Origin: an uncultured Paracoccaceae bacterium
GTDB taxonomy: Bacteria; Pseudomonadota; Alphaproteobacteria; Rhodobacterales; Rhodobacteraceae
DNA length: 64,000 bases
Direction: 5' to 3'
Assembly: GCA_947492475.1 (NCBI GenBank)
Contig: CANLNM010000002.1
Location: forward strand, 434,001-498,000
Shown: positions 17,365-26,411 of the stretch, piece by piece
How positions within the stretch are numbered: position 1 is the first letter of the stretch
How the letters are laid out: each line of letters starts with the position of its first letter
Notes under the pieces: generated by a model
Database searches by the model: none
What the model saw: the letters and a program-made list of their open reading frames with translations, nothing else
Told to the model about the DNA's origin: nothing
Program-made: the position numbers and the translations under genes

Positions 17365-18447
17365 ATGGATCGTCGTTCTTTTTTGAAAACTTCTGCTATT
17401 GGCGGCACCGCCGCTGCTGCGACTGGCCTTGCCGCTCCGGCATATGCTCAGGGCAATCGGACCCTGACAATGGTCACCAGCTGGGGCCGCGGTCTGGCCG
17501 GTGTGCATGATGCAGCGCAACGTGTTGCTGACAACATCACCGCCATGACAGACGGCTCATTGACCATCGATCTGAAAGCATCAGGCGAATTGGTTGGTGG
17601 CTTCGAAGTGTTTGACGCTGTGACATCTGGTCAGGCGGACATGTATCACGCGGCTGACTATTACTTTGTCGGTCAGCACCCAGGCTATGCCTTCTTTACA
17701 TCTGTTCCTTTCGGCATGACTGCACAGGAACTGGCCAACTGGTACTACCATGGCGAAGGCGCTGCAAAGCACGACGAGCTGGGCGAAATCTTTGGCCTGA
17801 AATCGTTCTTGGCTGGTAACACTGGCGCCCAAGCGGGTGGTTGGTTCTCTAAGGAAATCAACGGTCCAGAAGACTTCCAAGGTCTGAAATTCCGTATGCC
17901 GGGTCTGGGCGGTCAAGCGCTGGGTAAACTGGGCGCATCCATCCAAAACCTTCCGGGTGCAGAAGTGTACCAAGCGTTGGCATCTGGTGCGATTGACGGA
18001 ACCGAATGGATCGGCCCATGGGCAGATGAAAAAGCTGGTTTCCAGGAAATCACCAAGTTCTACTACACAGCTGGCTTCCACGAGCCGGGTGCGGGTCTGT
18101 CGCTGGCGACAAACCGTGACGTGTTCAACGAACTGTCCCCAGCCCATCAGAAAGTGATCGAAATCGCTGCTGGCGAATGCCACCAGTGGAACCTGTCACA
18201 ATTCCTGAACAACAACGGTGCCGCATTGCAGCGTCTGCAGGCTGGCGGCGTAAACGTTCTGGAATTCCCAGATTCAGTTTGGGACGCAATGGGGACTGCG
18301 ACAGAGGAAACTCTGAGCGAGCACATGGGTGACGATCTGTATGCCGGCATCCGTGAAAGCTACAACTCTTCTATGGCGGCCAGCTCTAACTGGTTGGTGA
18401 AGTCCGAAGGGACATACCGTAGCCAGCGTGACCGCGTTCTGGGCTAA
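17365..18447 (+). CDS. dctP: TRAP transporter substrate-binding protein (TakP-like)
   Basis: The 360-residue periplasmic receptor has a twin-arginine signal (MDRRSFLKTSAIGGTAAAA). The mature part resembles the TakP branch that binds 2-oxo monocarboxylates or lactate: GNTGAQAGGWFSKEIN near residue 150, the GLKFRMPG signature near 173, and DGTEWIGPWADEKAGF near 210. Codon use is strongly biased to optimal codons (many CTG, CGT, GCT), unlike its neighbours, as expected for an abundant receptor. GGGAGG precedes the ATG. A stem-loop separates it from dctQ. The exact ligand is not determined by sequence. Confidence 0.9.
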   Translation: MDRRSFLKTSAIGGTAAAATGLAAPAYAQGNRTLTMVTSWGRGLAGVHDAAQRVADNITAMTDGSLTIDLKASGELVGGFEVFDAVTSGQADMYHAADYYFVGQHPGYAFFTSVPFGMTAQELANWYYHGEGAAKHDELGEIFGLKSFLAGNTGAQAGGWFSKEINGPEDFQGLKFRMPGLGGQALGKLGASIQNLPGAEVYQALASGAIDGTEWIGPWADEKAGFQEITKFYYTAGFHEPGAGLSLATNRDVFNELSPAHQKVIEIAAGECHQWNLSQFLNNNGAALQRLQAGGVNVLEFPDSVWDAMGTATEETLSEHMGDDLYAGIRESYNSSMAASSNWLVKSEGTYRSQRDRVLG

Positions 18448-18468
18448 AGCCTGATCGTATAAATCTAT

Positions 18469-18495
18469 CGGCCCTCCGTTTCGCATGGGGGGTCG
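18469..18495 (+). promoter_or_regulatory. intercistronic stem-loop between dctP and dctQ
   Basis: A 9-bp stem (18469-18477 with 18487-18495, two G-U pairs) with a 9-base loop follows the dctP stop by 21 bases and has no U-run. Such hairpins protect the upstream message and keep receptor levels above those of the membrane subunits; that role is inferred here. Confidence 0.55.
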
Positions 18496-18594
18496 GTGCG
18501 CGCAGATCGCGTGGGTTTGAGGATTTCGGTCAACGCCTGCACATCGCGCGAATTTACCCTACAAATTAGGGCCCATTCAAAACGGGGGATGACC

Positions 18595-19542
18595 ATGGGA
18601 CTGGTCGAATCATGGGGCGGAAACGCCTTTGGTTGGTTTTTCGCACATCTGATCGAAGCTTTTTATAACATCGGCTATGCGGTGTTACATCCGGGGCAAT
18701 GGCTGTCTTGGGTGCCGTATATCAACGGATCAATGCCAGAAACCGAAATCAAAGAAGCGCTGATGCGGTTCATCTATTATGGCGGCTCTACCGAGCTGTT
18801 TTTCGCGGTTTTTGCGATCTTCTTGGTTTTTACCGGAATTGGGCTAGCAAATAACGGGTTTATGTGGCGCTGCGTGCGGGCCCTGGAAGGGTTTGCAAAC
18901 GGCATCGGCCGGTTCTTTGCATGGGCCGGTTTGTTGATGGTGCTGCAACAGATCATGATCATCTTTATGCAGCGCGTCTTTGCGGTGTCCGAGATTTCGA
19001 TCGGGTTTGGTTCCGCGCTGACCAAGGACGTGTCCTGGTGGGCCGAAATGCTGAAATTCGAAAACGCGTTGATCGTGACGCTTTGTGCGTCTTATACCTT
19101 TGTTCAGGGCGGGCATGTCCGGGTTGATCTGGTCTATTCTGCCGTGTCGTTTCGCACCAAACGCATCATCGACATGATCGGATCGCTGATCTTTATGGTG
19201 CCGGCGGCGGTGCTGACATGGATGTATGGCTGGTATTTCCTGTGGCGCCATCTGGTGGTGCCAAAGCCATCCGCATCTGACAGTTTGGATCGGTTGATCA
19301 CCAAAGCCCGCGCCATTCGTTGGAATGTTGAAACCATCGGGTTTTCGCCCAACGGCTTTAACGGTTATTTCCTGTTCAAGATCCTGCTGGTGGCGTTCAC
19401 TGGGTTGATCATGCTGCAGGCCGTTGCGTTCTTTTATCGCTCTTACCTAGAGTGGAAAGAAGGGCCTTCTTCTGAAAACAAATATCTCGACAAGGACGTG
19501 CTGGGCGATGAGCAAGCCGAACTTGTTGCAGACATCCACTAA
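18595..19542 (+). CDS. dctQ: TRAP transporter small permease subunit, oversized
   Basis: The 315-residue membrane protein has the four-helix DctQ core (FENALIVTLCASYTFVQGGHVRVDLVYSAVSFRTKRIIDMIGS near 155-200 is the signature region). It is roughly twice the usual 160-190 residues, with extra N-terminal helices (~15-100) and a C-terminal extension. The start at 18595 gives a 5-base gap from GGGGGA; an ATG two codons earlier sits on top of that site. It works with DctP and DctM to import the receptor-bound acid using the sodium gradient. Confidence 0.88.
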   Translation: MGLVESWGGNAFGWFFAHLIEAFYNIGYAVLHPGQWLSWVPYINGSMPETEIKEALMRFIYYGGSTELFFAVFAIFLVFTGIGLANNGFMWRCVRALEGFANGIGRFFAWAGLLMVLQQIMIIFMQRVFAVSEISIGFGSALTKDVSWWAEMLKFENALIVTLCASYTFVQGGHVRVDLVYSAVSFRTKRIIDMIGSLIFMVPAAVLTWMYGWYFLWRHLVVPKPSASDSLDRLITKARAIRWNVETIGFSPNGFNGYFLFKILLVAFTGLIMLQAVAFFYRSYLEWKEGPSSENKYLDKDVLGDEQAELVADIH

Positions 19543-19559
19543 ATTAGGGGCGTAAAGCT

Positions 19560-21914
19560 ATGCTATTGGGATTAGATGGCGTCGAGATCGGCCTGATCAT
19601 CGTCTTGCTGTGCCTCTTTGGGGGTATTCTTTCCGGCTTTCCGGTGGCGTTTGCCATCGGTGGGGCAGGGGTTATTTCATTTGCGTTGATTGCGGCGCTG
19701 GATTCAGGCGGATACCTGATCCACCAAGCGATCGACAAAGGATCAGACGCCTATAACGCGCTGATCGGATCGGGGATCCACCCGGATAAAATCTCGGTCT
19801 TTAGGTATCCTGATTTGCCACGACTTGCGGAACCTGTGTTTGCGCAAGGCTGGGAAACAGCGATGGACCGCAACGTGTCCTTTATTGTGAACCGGATGAA
19901 CGAACGGGTTCTGGCGGGGCAATCCATCGAAACCCTGTTGGCGGTGCTGATGTTCGTCATGATGGGGATCACGCTGGAACGGTCCAAAATCGCGGATGAT
20001 TTGCTGACCTCTATGAGCCGCGTTTTTGGCCCATTGCCGGGCGGTCTGGCCGTGTCGGTTGTGGTTGTGGGGGCGTTTTTGGCGGCCTCAACCGGGATCG
20101 TGGGCGCAACTGTTGTGACTATGGGGCTTTTGTCGTTGCCAACTATGTTGCGCAACAATTATTCGCCGGAATTGGCCACAGGGGTGATCGCGGCGTCGGG
20201 CACATTGGGGCAGATCATTCCGCCTTCGATTGTGATTGTGCTGTTGGGCACCTTGGCTGGGGATCTATATTCCACCGCCCAAGAGGCCCGCGCCCAAGAA
20301 GCAGGATGTAGCGATGCGCTGACCCTTCTCGGGGAACCCGCGGTTGTGTCCGTTGGCACCTTGTTCCAAGCGGCGTTGCTGCCGGGGATCATGCTGGCCT
20401 TCCTTTATGGGGCCTATGCGTTTGGCTATGCGATGTTGAAACCACATAAGGCACCGCCGGTGGAATTTGACGCCAAAACCGGTGAAACCATCACCCGTAA
20501 CGAAGGCCTGACATGGTTCCTGGGCGTGCCTGTTGCATTAATCGTCGGAACCATCCTGCTGGGCCAGGTGGGCATCGTTGGGTCGCAATCCGTCATCGTG
20601 AATTCCTATTCCGAAGCCGGACAATCCGCGAGCTTGCGCACAAATGTTTCTGAGCAATGCGCCGCCTCGATGTTGGAACTGCATGGCCAAGAGGCATGGG
20701 ACACAGCTGTTGCAGAACAAGCGGCGATTGACGCCTCTGGTGGTGCGGTTGCCGCCCATCAACTGAGCGACGATGAACGGGCGCAGGCGCTGGCTGAAAA
20801 GCTGGAAAATGCAGCCCCCATCGGCAAAGGCATCGCTGTATTTGCTTTGTTGTTCGGCTTGGTTCTGGTCATAGCACGGGGGGTTCAGCCCAACGCCGAT
20901 CCTAAACCACTGATTTTGGGGGCGATGGGTCTGTTGGCGATGTTGTTCCTGGATGTGGTGGCGATTGGTCCGCTGACATCACCGGGGGTCACATTGTTGA
21001 TCCTGCTGGTTCCGGGCATCATTGTGATGCGCGCCAGCAAGGTCGCCGCAGGCCGGTTGGGCCAAAATGATCTGCTGCGGGTGGTGTTCCCACCTCTGGT
21101 CCTGATCGTTGCGGTGCTGGGGTCCATTTTGGGCGGCATCACCAACCCAACACCAGCGGCCGCATTGGGCGCAGGTGGGGCGATCCTGCTGGCGGCCTAT
21201 CGCAAGCTGCACGATCAGGGCAAATCCGGCGCACCTATCCTATGGGGCACGGGCGCGGTTGTGGTCATGCTGTTGCTGGGCACCAACTTTGATATGCGGA
21301 TCAATCAGGAAAGTGTCGGGTTTGAAAACTGGCTGGCCTTTATCGCGGCCTTCACCTGCTTCTTGTTTGCCTTTGCGGTGATCCTCTATGCATGCTGGGT
21401 GCTGTTTGCCGGTGGCGTTTTGTCCCCCGTCATGCGCGAAACCGCCAAAGTAACATCGATGGTTTTCTCCATCCTGATCGGCTCTCAGCTGCTCAATCTG
21501 GTGGTGATTTCCTTTGGTGGCGAACATTACATTCAGGACTTCCTCAAGAGTTTTGATGATGTGCGCACGGTGTTCTTGATCGTGATGCTGGTGCTGTTTG
21601 TACTGGGCTTTGTGCTTGATTTCCTTGAAATCATCTACATCGTGATCCCGATCGTCGGCCCGGTCATCTATGGGGATGTTCTGGATCCGAAATGGGTGAC
21701 GATCATGATTGCTGTGAACCTGCAAACATCGTTCCTAACACCGCCCTTTGGGTTTGCGCTGTTCTACTTGCGCGGCGTCGCCCCCAAAGAGGTCACGACC
21801 GGTCATATCTATCGCGGGGTGATCCCGTTTGTGTTGATCCAAGTGGTTGGGTTGGGCATGTTGGCACTGTTCCCACAGGTCGTCACAATCATTCCCAATC
21901 TCATCGGGAACTGA
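19560..21914 (+). CDS. dctM: TRAP transporter large permease subunit with insert
   Basis: The 784-residue DctM-family transporter moves the substrate across the inner membrane. The N-terminal part shows GGILSGFPVAFAIGGAG, the middle GVIAASGTLGQIIPPSIVIVLLG, and the C-terminus LQTSFLTPPFGFALFYLRGVAP, all DctM hallmarks. Typical DctM is ~430 residues; here residues ~285-500 are a large insert with extra helices and a hydrophilic stretch (~350-420, with two Cys). Another insert of ~60 residues lies near 45-110. It follows dctQ by 17 bases and ends at a strong terminator. Confidence 0.9.
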   Translation: MLLGLDGVEIGLIIVLLCLFGGILSGFPVAFAIGGAGVISFALIAALDSGGYLIHQAIDKGSDAYNALIGSGIHPDKISVFRYPDLPRLAEPVFAQGWETAMDRNVSFIVNRMNERVLAGQSIETLLAVLMFVMMGITLERSKIADDLLTSMSRVFGPLPGGLAVSVVVVGAFLAASTGIVGATVVTMGLLSLPTMLRNNYSPELATGVIAASGTLGQIIPPSIVIVLLGTLAGDLYSTAQEARAQEAGCSDALTLLGEPAVVSVGTLFQAALLPGIMLAFLYGAYAFGYAMLKPHKAPPVEFDAKTGETITRNEGLTWFLGVPVALIVGTILLGQVGIVGSQSVIVNSYSEAGQSASLRTNVSEQCAASMLELHGQEAWDTAVAEQAAIDASGGAVAAHQLSDDERAQALAEKLENAAPIGKGIAVFALLFGLVLVIARGVQPNADPKPLILGAMGLLAMLFLDVVAIGPLTSPGVTLLILLVPGIIVMRASKVAAGRLGQNDLLRVVFPPLVLIVAVLGSILGGITNPTPAAALGAGGAILLAAYRKLHDQGKSGAPILWGTGAVVVMLLLGTNFDMRINQESVGFENWLAFIAAFTCFLFAFAVILYACWVLFAGGVLSPVMRETAKVTSMVFSILIGSQLLNLVVISFGGEHYIQDFLKSFDDVRTVFLIVMLVLFVLGFVLDFLEIIYIVIPIVGPVIYGDVLDPKWVTIMIAVNLQTSFLTPPFGFALFYLRGVAPKEVTTGHIYRGVIPFVLIQVVGLGMLALFPQVVTIIPNLIGN

Positions 21915-21933
21915 CCCAGACATTATACCTTTG

Positions 21934-21966
21934 AAAACGGCGTCCTTTGGGCGCCGTTTTTCTTTT
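21934..21966 (+). terminator. terminator of the TRAP operon
   Basis: A 9-bp perfect stem (21934-21942 with 21952-21960) runs into T-rich sequence on the plus strand, 20 bases after dctM. Confidence 0.9.
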
Positions 21967-21991
21967 GATCCACGAAAATCCGGGCGTGGTG

Positions 21992-22390
21992 TTAGATCGG
22001 ATTATCTGAACTGGGTTGCAGCAGATCCCAGCGGTTGCCAAACGGATCCTGCCAGACCGCGACAATGCCATAGATTTCATGGCGCGGCTTTTCGCAGAAA
22101 TGCACACCGGCCTGGATCATTCTGGCATGATCACGAGCAAAATCATTGGTCGACAGGAAAAAACCGACACGTCCGCCGGTTTGCTGACCGATGGCTGCGG
22201 ATTGTAGGTCACCATCCGCCTTGGCCAGCAATATGCGACATTGCCCACCGGGCGGGGCCACCAGCACCCAGCGTTTGGTCGCGCTAAGCCGTTTGTCCGT
22301 GATGACATCCCAACCCAAAACGCCATGATTGAAATCCAGCGCCAGATCGTAATCCGGTACAACCAGCGCAAAAGCAGCGATATGGGGCAT
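21992..22390 (-). CDS. VOC (glyoxalase/bleomycin-resistance fold) protein
   Basis: The 132-residue single-domain vicinal-oxygen-chelate protein has the usual start (AAFALVVPDYDLALDF) and the terminal VAVWQDPFGNRWDLLQP motif. The fold supports metal-dependent chemistry on diverse substrates, so the reaction is not known. Its ATG overlaps the stop of bpt by one base (TAATG), so the two are translationally coupled. Confidence 0.85.
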   Translation of the reverse strand: MPHIAAFALVVPDYDLALDFNHGVLGWDVITDKRLSATKRWVLVAPPGGQCRILLAKADGDLQSAAIGQQTGGRVGFFLSTNDFARDHARMIQAGVHFCEKPRHEIYGIVAVWQDPFGNRWDLLQPSSDNPI

Positions 22391-23241
22391 TAGAATTTTG
22401 TTGTAGGCCGCGCATCCGGCAGGCTGATCTTGGCCACTTGTTCGGCGATGGGCGGCACAGATAGGGGATGGGTTTCGGCCTCATAGGCGGCTTTGTCTGT
22501 TAGCGGTGTCCATTCGCCGCGGTGATAGATTTCTAACCCTTTGAACTTGGCCTTGTAGTCCATTTTGGGCGATCCGGGCACCCAATAGCCCAAATAAATA
22601 TAGGGCAAATCCATCTGACGCGCGATTTCGATATGATCCAAAATCACATGAGTGCCCAGTGAATCCCCGTGATGTTCGGGCGAGAAAAACGAATAAACCA
22701 TCGACAGCCCATCATCGAGGATATCGGTCAAACATACTGCGCGCAGACCGCCACGTGGATCGGTGTCGCGCGTCGCGTCGTCGTCAGGGTGGGTATATTC
22801 GATCACACGGGACCGGATTGGCGTTTCTTCGACCATGGCGGCGAATTCAAACAGGTCCATATCCGCCATGCCGCCATCAGAATGACGCCCGTCCAGATAA
22901 TCGCGAAACAACGCATATTGTTCCTCTGTGGCCCAAGGCGACAGCGCGCGTCGGTGCAGGTCTGCATTGCGTTTAAACACGCGGCGCTGACTGCGGGTCG
23001 GGGCAAAATCCGCCACCTTGATCCGGGCTGACAAACAGGCCGAACATTCCGCACAGGACGGGCGATAAAGGACATTTTGCGACCGGCGAAAGCCCTGTTT
23101 TGACAATGCGTCATTCAGCTGTTCGGCTGTATCCCCTTGTAAAGCCGTGAATAATTTGCGCTCCATCCGGTCTGCCAGATAGGGGCAGGGCTGGGGCGCG
23201 GTCACGTAAAATTGCGGCGCAAGGGGTAGTGTATGACGCAT
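22390..23241 (-). CDS. bpt: aspartate/glutamate leucyl-tRNA-protein transferase
   Basis: The 283-residue Bpt attaches Leu from leucyl-tRNA to N-terminal Asp or Glu, marking proteins for ClpAP in the N-degron pathway. It shows the cysteine cluster [16 protein letters not shown] near residue 60 and the C-terminal [22 protein letters not shown] block shared with eukaryotic arginyltransferases. Its length is normal. It is first in a two-gene unit with the VOC protein. Confidence 0.94.
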   Translation of the reverse strand: MRHTLPLAPQFYVTAPQPCPYLADRMERKLFTALQGDTAEQLNDALSKQGFRRSQNVLYRPSCAECSACLSARIKVADFAPTRSQRRVFKRNADLHRRALSPWATEEQYALFRDYLDGRHSDGGMADMDLFEFAAMVEETPIRSRVIEYTHPDDDATRDTDPRGGLRAVCLTDILDDGLSMVYSFFSPEHHGDSLGTHVILDHIEIARQMDLPYIYLGYWVPGSPKMDYKAKFKGLEIYHRGEWTPLTDKAAYEAETHPLSVPPIAEQVAKISLPDARPTTKF

Positions 23242-23351
23242 AAAACTGGCTCCTTAAGGGGGACGTTAACAACGCGTGTCTCCGAGTCCAAGCCCCCCAT
23301 ATTCAGGGAGTTGATTGAAATATTAATATTTCATGGACAATTTTGCCTCTT

Positions 23352-23960
23352 TTAGAGGGGCGCTCCTTGTGGGCGCAACCACGCTTCAAGGTAGATGGTT
23401 AACCGCGATTGGATGCTGGCATCCCCGTGTACGGCGCAAAAATGCAGCGCAATTGCTTGGATAACAAAGGCTTGCACGCCCTCGGCCAAAAGGGTGGCCG
23501 ACACATCTTTGCGAAACGGGCCAATTGTTAACCATTTGGCCAAAACCGCGATCTGACGATCAAAGGTCCGCGCGATAGGGCCCAGTTCCTCTTTGGCGGC
23601 GGCGCCGGAATGCCGAATGATCAGATCAAACAGATAGCGTTCTTGGGCCATGAAATTCAGGATTGGCATCAATTGAACCACAAAATCCGCAACATCATCG
23701 GGCGTGGATTTCTGTTCAATATCATCAAGATAGAGGTTCAATTCATCCCCAACGATCAGATCCAGCAACGCGTCCTTGTCCGGGAAATGGGCAAAGAATG
23801 TGCCCTTGGCGACACCGGCCTGTTGTACCACCTGTTCGACGCGCATCGCCCCATAGCTCTGAACAGCGATCACTGCTTTGGCGGTGTCGATCAGTTTGGC
23901 GCGGGTGGCGTGGGCCCGTTTTTGGATGGGTTTGGTTTGTTGGGTCATGTGCCTAGACAT
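23352..23960 (-). CDS. TetR-family transcriptional repressor
   Basis: The 202-residue regulator has the N-terminal TetR helix-turn-helix at ~20-65 (VEQVVQQAGVAKGTFFAHFPDKDALL) and a variable ligand domain. It is divergent from a flavodoxin-fold reductase gene. The 95-base space holds three copies of the palindrome TGACCGYGGTCA, very likely its own operator. The start may be 23960 or the ATG at 23948. The ligand is unknown; quinone or electrophile sensing would fit the partner gene. Confidence 0.92.
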   Translation of the reverse strand: MSRHMTQQTKPIQKRAHATRAKLIDTAKAVIAVQSYGAMRVEQVVQQAGVAKGTFFAHFPDKDALLDLIVGDELNLYLDDIEQKSTPDDVADFVVQLMPILNFMAQERYLFDLIIRHSGAAAKEELGPIARTFDRQIAVLAKWLTIGPFRKDVSATLLAEGVQAFVIQAIALHFCAVHGDASIQSRLTIYLEAWLRPQGAPL

Positions 23961-23970
23961 ACAGGATTTA

Positions 23971-24029
23971 TGACCGTGGTCAAATTTATGAATTGACCGT
24001 GGTCATTTTTGGCAATATGACCGCGGTCA
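23971..24029. promoter_or_regulatory. three tandem TetR-type operators
   Basis: Three 12-bp perfect or near-perfect palindromes lie in the divergent promoter: TGACCGTGGTCA at 23971-23982 and 23994-24005, and TGACCGCGGTCA at 24018-24029. Starts are 23 and 24 bases apart, placing them about two helix turns apart on one DNA face. The binding protein is inferred to be the adjacent TetR product. Confidence 0.82.
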
Positions 24030-24055
24030 ATATTTAACATTCCAAAGGAAACGTC

Positions 24056-24646
24056 ATGTCTGCCAAACGTATTCTGGTTCTAAACGGCCACCCCGCTGAA
24101 ACGTCTTTGTCCAAATCTCTGGCCGAAAAATATACGCAATCCGCCCAAGAGGCCGGTCACGATGTGCGGGTATTGCACTTGCGTGATTTTGAATTTGATT
24201 TGGATTACGGATTTGGGGGATATTCCAACCACAAACCGCTAGAGCCTTGTTTACTGGCCTTTCAGGCGGATGTGGACTGGGCCCAACATGTGGTTTTGCT
24301 GACACCGATGTGGTGGGGGGGGATGCCCGCCAAATTAAAGGGCCTGTTTGATCGCACGTTGCTGCCGGGATGGGCGTTTGACACACGCACCACTAAAATG
24401 GGTATGCCGTTGCCGCTGTTAGGGGGGCGCACCGCGCGCGCGATTGTGACGTCCGACACGCCGACATTCCTGTTTGGGTTGATGTATCATCGGTCCTTGC
24501 TGCGTCAAATCAAAGGGCAGATTTTGCATTTTATCGGCATGAAACCTGCCAAAATCACCCATTTCGCCCCCGCTAGCAAAGCCAAGCCCGAATTGGCCGC
24601 AAGGTGGCTGAACAAGGTGGGTGAATTGGGGCGTCAGGGCGTCTAA
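24056..24646 (+). CDS. NAD(P)H-dependent flavodoxin-fold oxidoreductase
   Basis: The 196-residue flavodoxin-like protein resembles the KefF/YwrO/NQO family of FMN- or FAD-dependent quinone reductases. It starts with KRILVLNGHPAETSLSKSLAEKY and has the central LLTPMWWGGMPAKLKGLFDRTLLPGWAF signature near residue 80-108. It probably reduces quinones or nitro compounds with two electrons. It is divergent from the TetR gene and controlled by the triple operator. AAAGGAAAC precedes the ATG. Confidence 0.88.
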   Translation: MSAKRILVLNGHPAETSLSKSLAEKYTQSAQEAGHDVRVLHLRDFEFDLDYGFGGYSNHKPLEPCLLAFQADVDWAQHVVLLTPMWWGGMPAKLKGLFDRTLLPGWAFDTRTTKMGMPLPLLGGRTARAIVTSDTPTFLFGLMYHRSLLRQIKGQILHFIGMKPAKITHFAPASKAKPELAARWLNKVGELGRQGV

Positions 24647-24656
24647 TGGCGACAAC

Positions 24657-24688
24657 GAAAAAAGGGACGGTTGGGGAACCGTCCCTTT
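24657..24688 (-). terminator. terminator between reductase and RDD gene
   Basis: A 12-bp perfect stem (24661-24672 with 24677-24688, loop GGGG) is followed by six T on the minus strand, so it ends the RDD transcript. It may also stop the converging reductase transcript. Confidence 0.85.
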
Positions 24689-24705
24689 GACTGCATGTGG
24701 TGGGA

Positions 24706-25167
24706 TTACAATGCTCGGTTCAGCGCAGCAGTGCCCAAAACATGGTCAGTCAGGCTTTGTTTGCGGGGGCTGAACAGGATCAACGCGATCGAAATCAGCT
24801 GCAACGGCGGGAAAGACACAGAAATTGTGTATCCCAATGTATGTGCAAATGCCGTGCCGTTTGACAGAAATTGGCCGTCTGCTTCGCGCATTTCCAGACC
24901 CATCAGGCGCATGCCCCAAGTGGCCGATCCGCTGGACAGGGTGAACCAGCGATAGAAAAATCCCAGCACCAGCATCAAAAACGGGAAAAAGAAGATCCCT
25001 AAAAACGCGGTAAACGGCACGGCGATGGCGGCCAGGATCGCGATCAGGACCACGTCAAACACCCATGCGATCAACCGCTTGGTCGGTACACCGGCATAGA
25101 AATCAGGCCGCGTGGCAGGGTCAGGCAGGCGTGGTTCAGTGCGGGTTTGATAGGCGTAGGCAGACAT
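24706..25167 (-). CDS. RDD-family membrane protein
   Basis: The 153-residue protein has an RDD domain. Two membrane helices (~35-70) follow RLIAWVFDVVLIAI, and a later GSATWGMRLMGLEM segment is typical of the family. Some RDD proteins are sodium or proton transporters, but most have no known role. It is transcribed toward the reductase gene. Confidence 0.85.
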   Translation of the reverse strand: MSAYAYQTRTEPRLPDPATRPDFYAGVPTKRLIAWVFDVVLIAILAAIAVPFTAFLGIFFFPFLMLVLGFFYRWFTLSSGSATWGMRLMGLEMREADGQFLSNGTAFAHTLGYTISVSFPPLQLISIALILFSPRKQSLTDHVLGTAALNRAL

Positions 25168-25279
25168 GGGTCCCTCATGTTTTATGGTTTCACCGGTTTT
25201 CCGGATGTTTCACTGGGGCAGGCGGCCCATCATTACATGAGGGCCGCCAAGGGGGGATTTGTGTCGTGTGTGTGGACGA

Positions 25280-25744
25280 TTAGGCGTCTTCGCGTGTCGC
25301 TTCTTCTTCGTCTTCTGGATCGCTGGCCTTTTTGGCGCGGTCATCCATGAATTGGTCGAACTCAGCTTTGTCCTTTGCTTCGCGCAGGCGAGCCAGGAAG
25401 GCTTCGAAATTGTCTTGCTCGTCTTCTAGACGTTGCAATGTTTCGGCCTTGTAGGCGTCGAATGCGGAATTGCCCGAAGGTTTCATCGCCGCCTTAAAGG
25501 CGTGGCGCGGTGAATGGGCGTGGGAACGGTGGCTGCAATTGCGGGAAAACATGCGTTTACTCCAGATCATATAAGCGAGAAGGGCGAGGCCGACGGGCCA
25601 GACGAAGATAAAGCCGAGAACCATGGCAGCGATCCAGGCCCCTTTGCCGCGTTCGTCAAGCCAGGCCTCGGTCTTGGAAAACCAGCCCTTTGCACGGGCA
25701 CTGCGTGGCATCTCATGCGTCGGGTATACGGTGGCGTCAGACAT
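25280..25744 (-). CDS. DUF2852 membrane-anchored protein
   Basis: The 154-residue protein has a short amphipathic N-terminus and one or two membrane helices near 35-62 (GAWIAAMVLGFIFVWPVGLALLAYMIW). A long charged helical C-terminus (~95-154) follows, rich in Glu, Lys and Asp and probably coiled-coil. This matches alphaproteobacterial DUF2852, whose role is unknown. It marks the edge of the AT-richer patch that follows. Confidence 0.82.
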   Translation of the reverse strand: MSDATVYPTHEMPRSARAKGWFSKTEAWLDERGKGAWIAAMVLGFIFVWPVGLALLAYMIWSKRMFSRNCSHRSHAHSPRHAFKAAMKPSGNSAFDAYKAETLQRLEDEQDNFEAFLARLREAKDKAEFDQFMDDRAKKASDPEDEEEATREDA

Positions 25745-25978
25745 TTGGGGCTCCTTGGTAAGGTTACGTTTTGTTTGTTTGCTGCGATGTTTATCGCTTT
25801 CACATTACCGATATCGGAGTTTGCCCCCTCTAGTTCAAGCTTTAATGTGAATGTTATTTACATAAATCGTGTAGGTTATTGTTATTCATCGGAATAATGG
25901 TATATTTTTCGGAACCGCCTGTGTGGCGTGACAGGGATTTCTGCAGTGATTGTCAGAGATATTTGCAGCAAACGTGTT

Positions 25979-26266
25979 TTAGACTGAGTTTGCAACCCAC
26001 GCTTCGGCTTCGATCAGCTCTTCAACCGTTAAAACCCGACCTATGTTAATCACCCGTTTAAAGGATACCGTTTGTTGCGGGGCTGCGACCAAGGATCGTG
26101 GGAAGCGCCCCGGAAAGCCAAAGCCTTTGTTTCCGACAGCGGTCCAAGTGGGTCTAGATGTGGGCGCGGAAACAACTTCTGCCCCGTTGATCCGGCCTGT
26201 CAAAATGCCCGCAGAATATGTGATCGCCAGCGTGTGCCATTGCGTAACATCAGCCGGGATCACCAC
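25979..26266 (-). pseudogene. fragment resembling LamG/lectin-domain C-terminus
   Basis: The frame is open from about 26315 but has no convincing start codon or ribosome site (a GTG at 26266 is the first). The text WHTLAITYSAGILTGRINGAEVV near the N-terminus resembles the end of concanavalin-like (LamG) or phage surface proteins. This looks like the 3' remnant of a larger gene whose 5' part is lost, next to repeat B. It could also be a very short real gene. Confidence 0.4.
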
Positions 26267-26283
26267 CCCTCCATTGCTTAAAG

Positions 26284-26365
26284 CTTCTGGCGAAGGGGCA
26301 CAATCTGGTCATCAGGCCTTATGGTTGGTTAGCGCACGTGCTTGTCGTGCGGGATTGCCGTTACG
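26284..26365 (-). repeat. degenerate 82-bp direct repeat, copy B
   Basis: This stretch aligns over 82 bases with 26896-26977 in the same orientation, at roughly two-thirds identity by eye. The shared core includes AAGGGG, TATGGTTGG and GGATNGCCGT. Together the copies bracket the orphan ORF at 26412-26870. Confidence 0.5.
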
Positions 26366-26411
26366 CGGACGAAGCTACCATCGATATTCATCAAGCACTC
26401 AACCGAGCATT

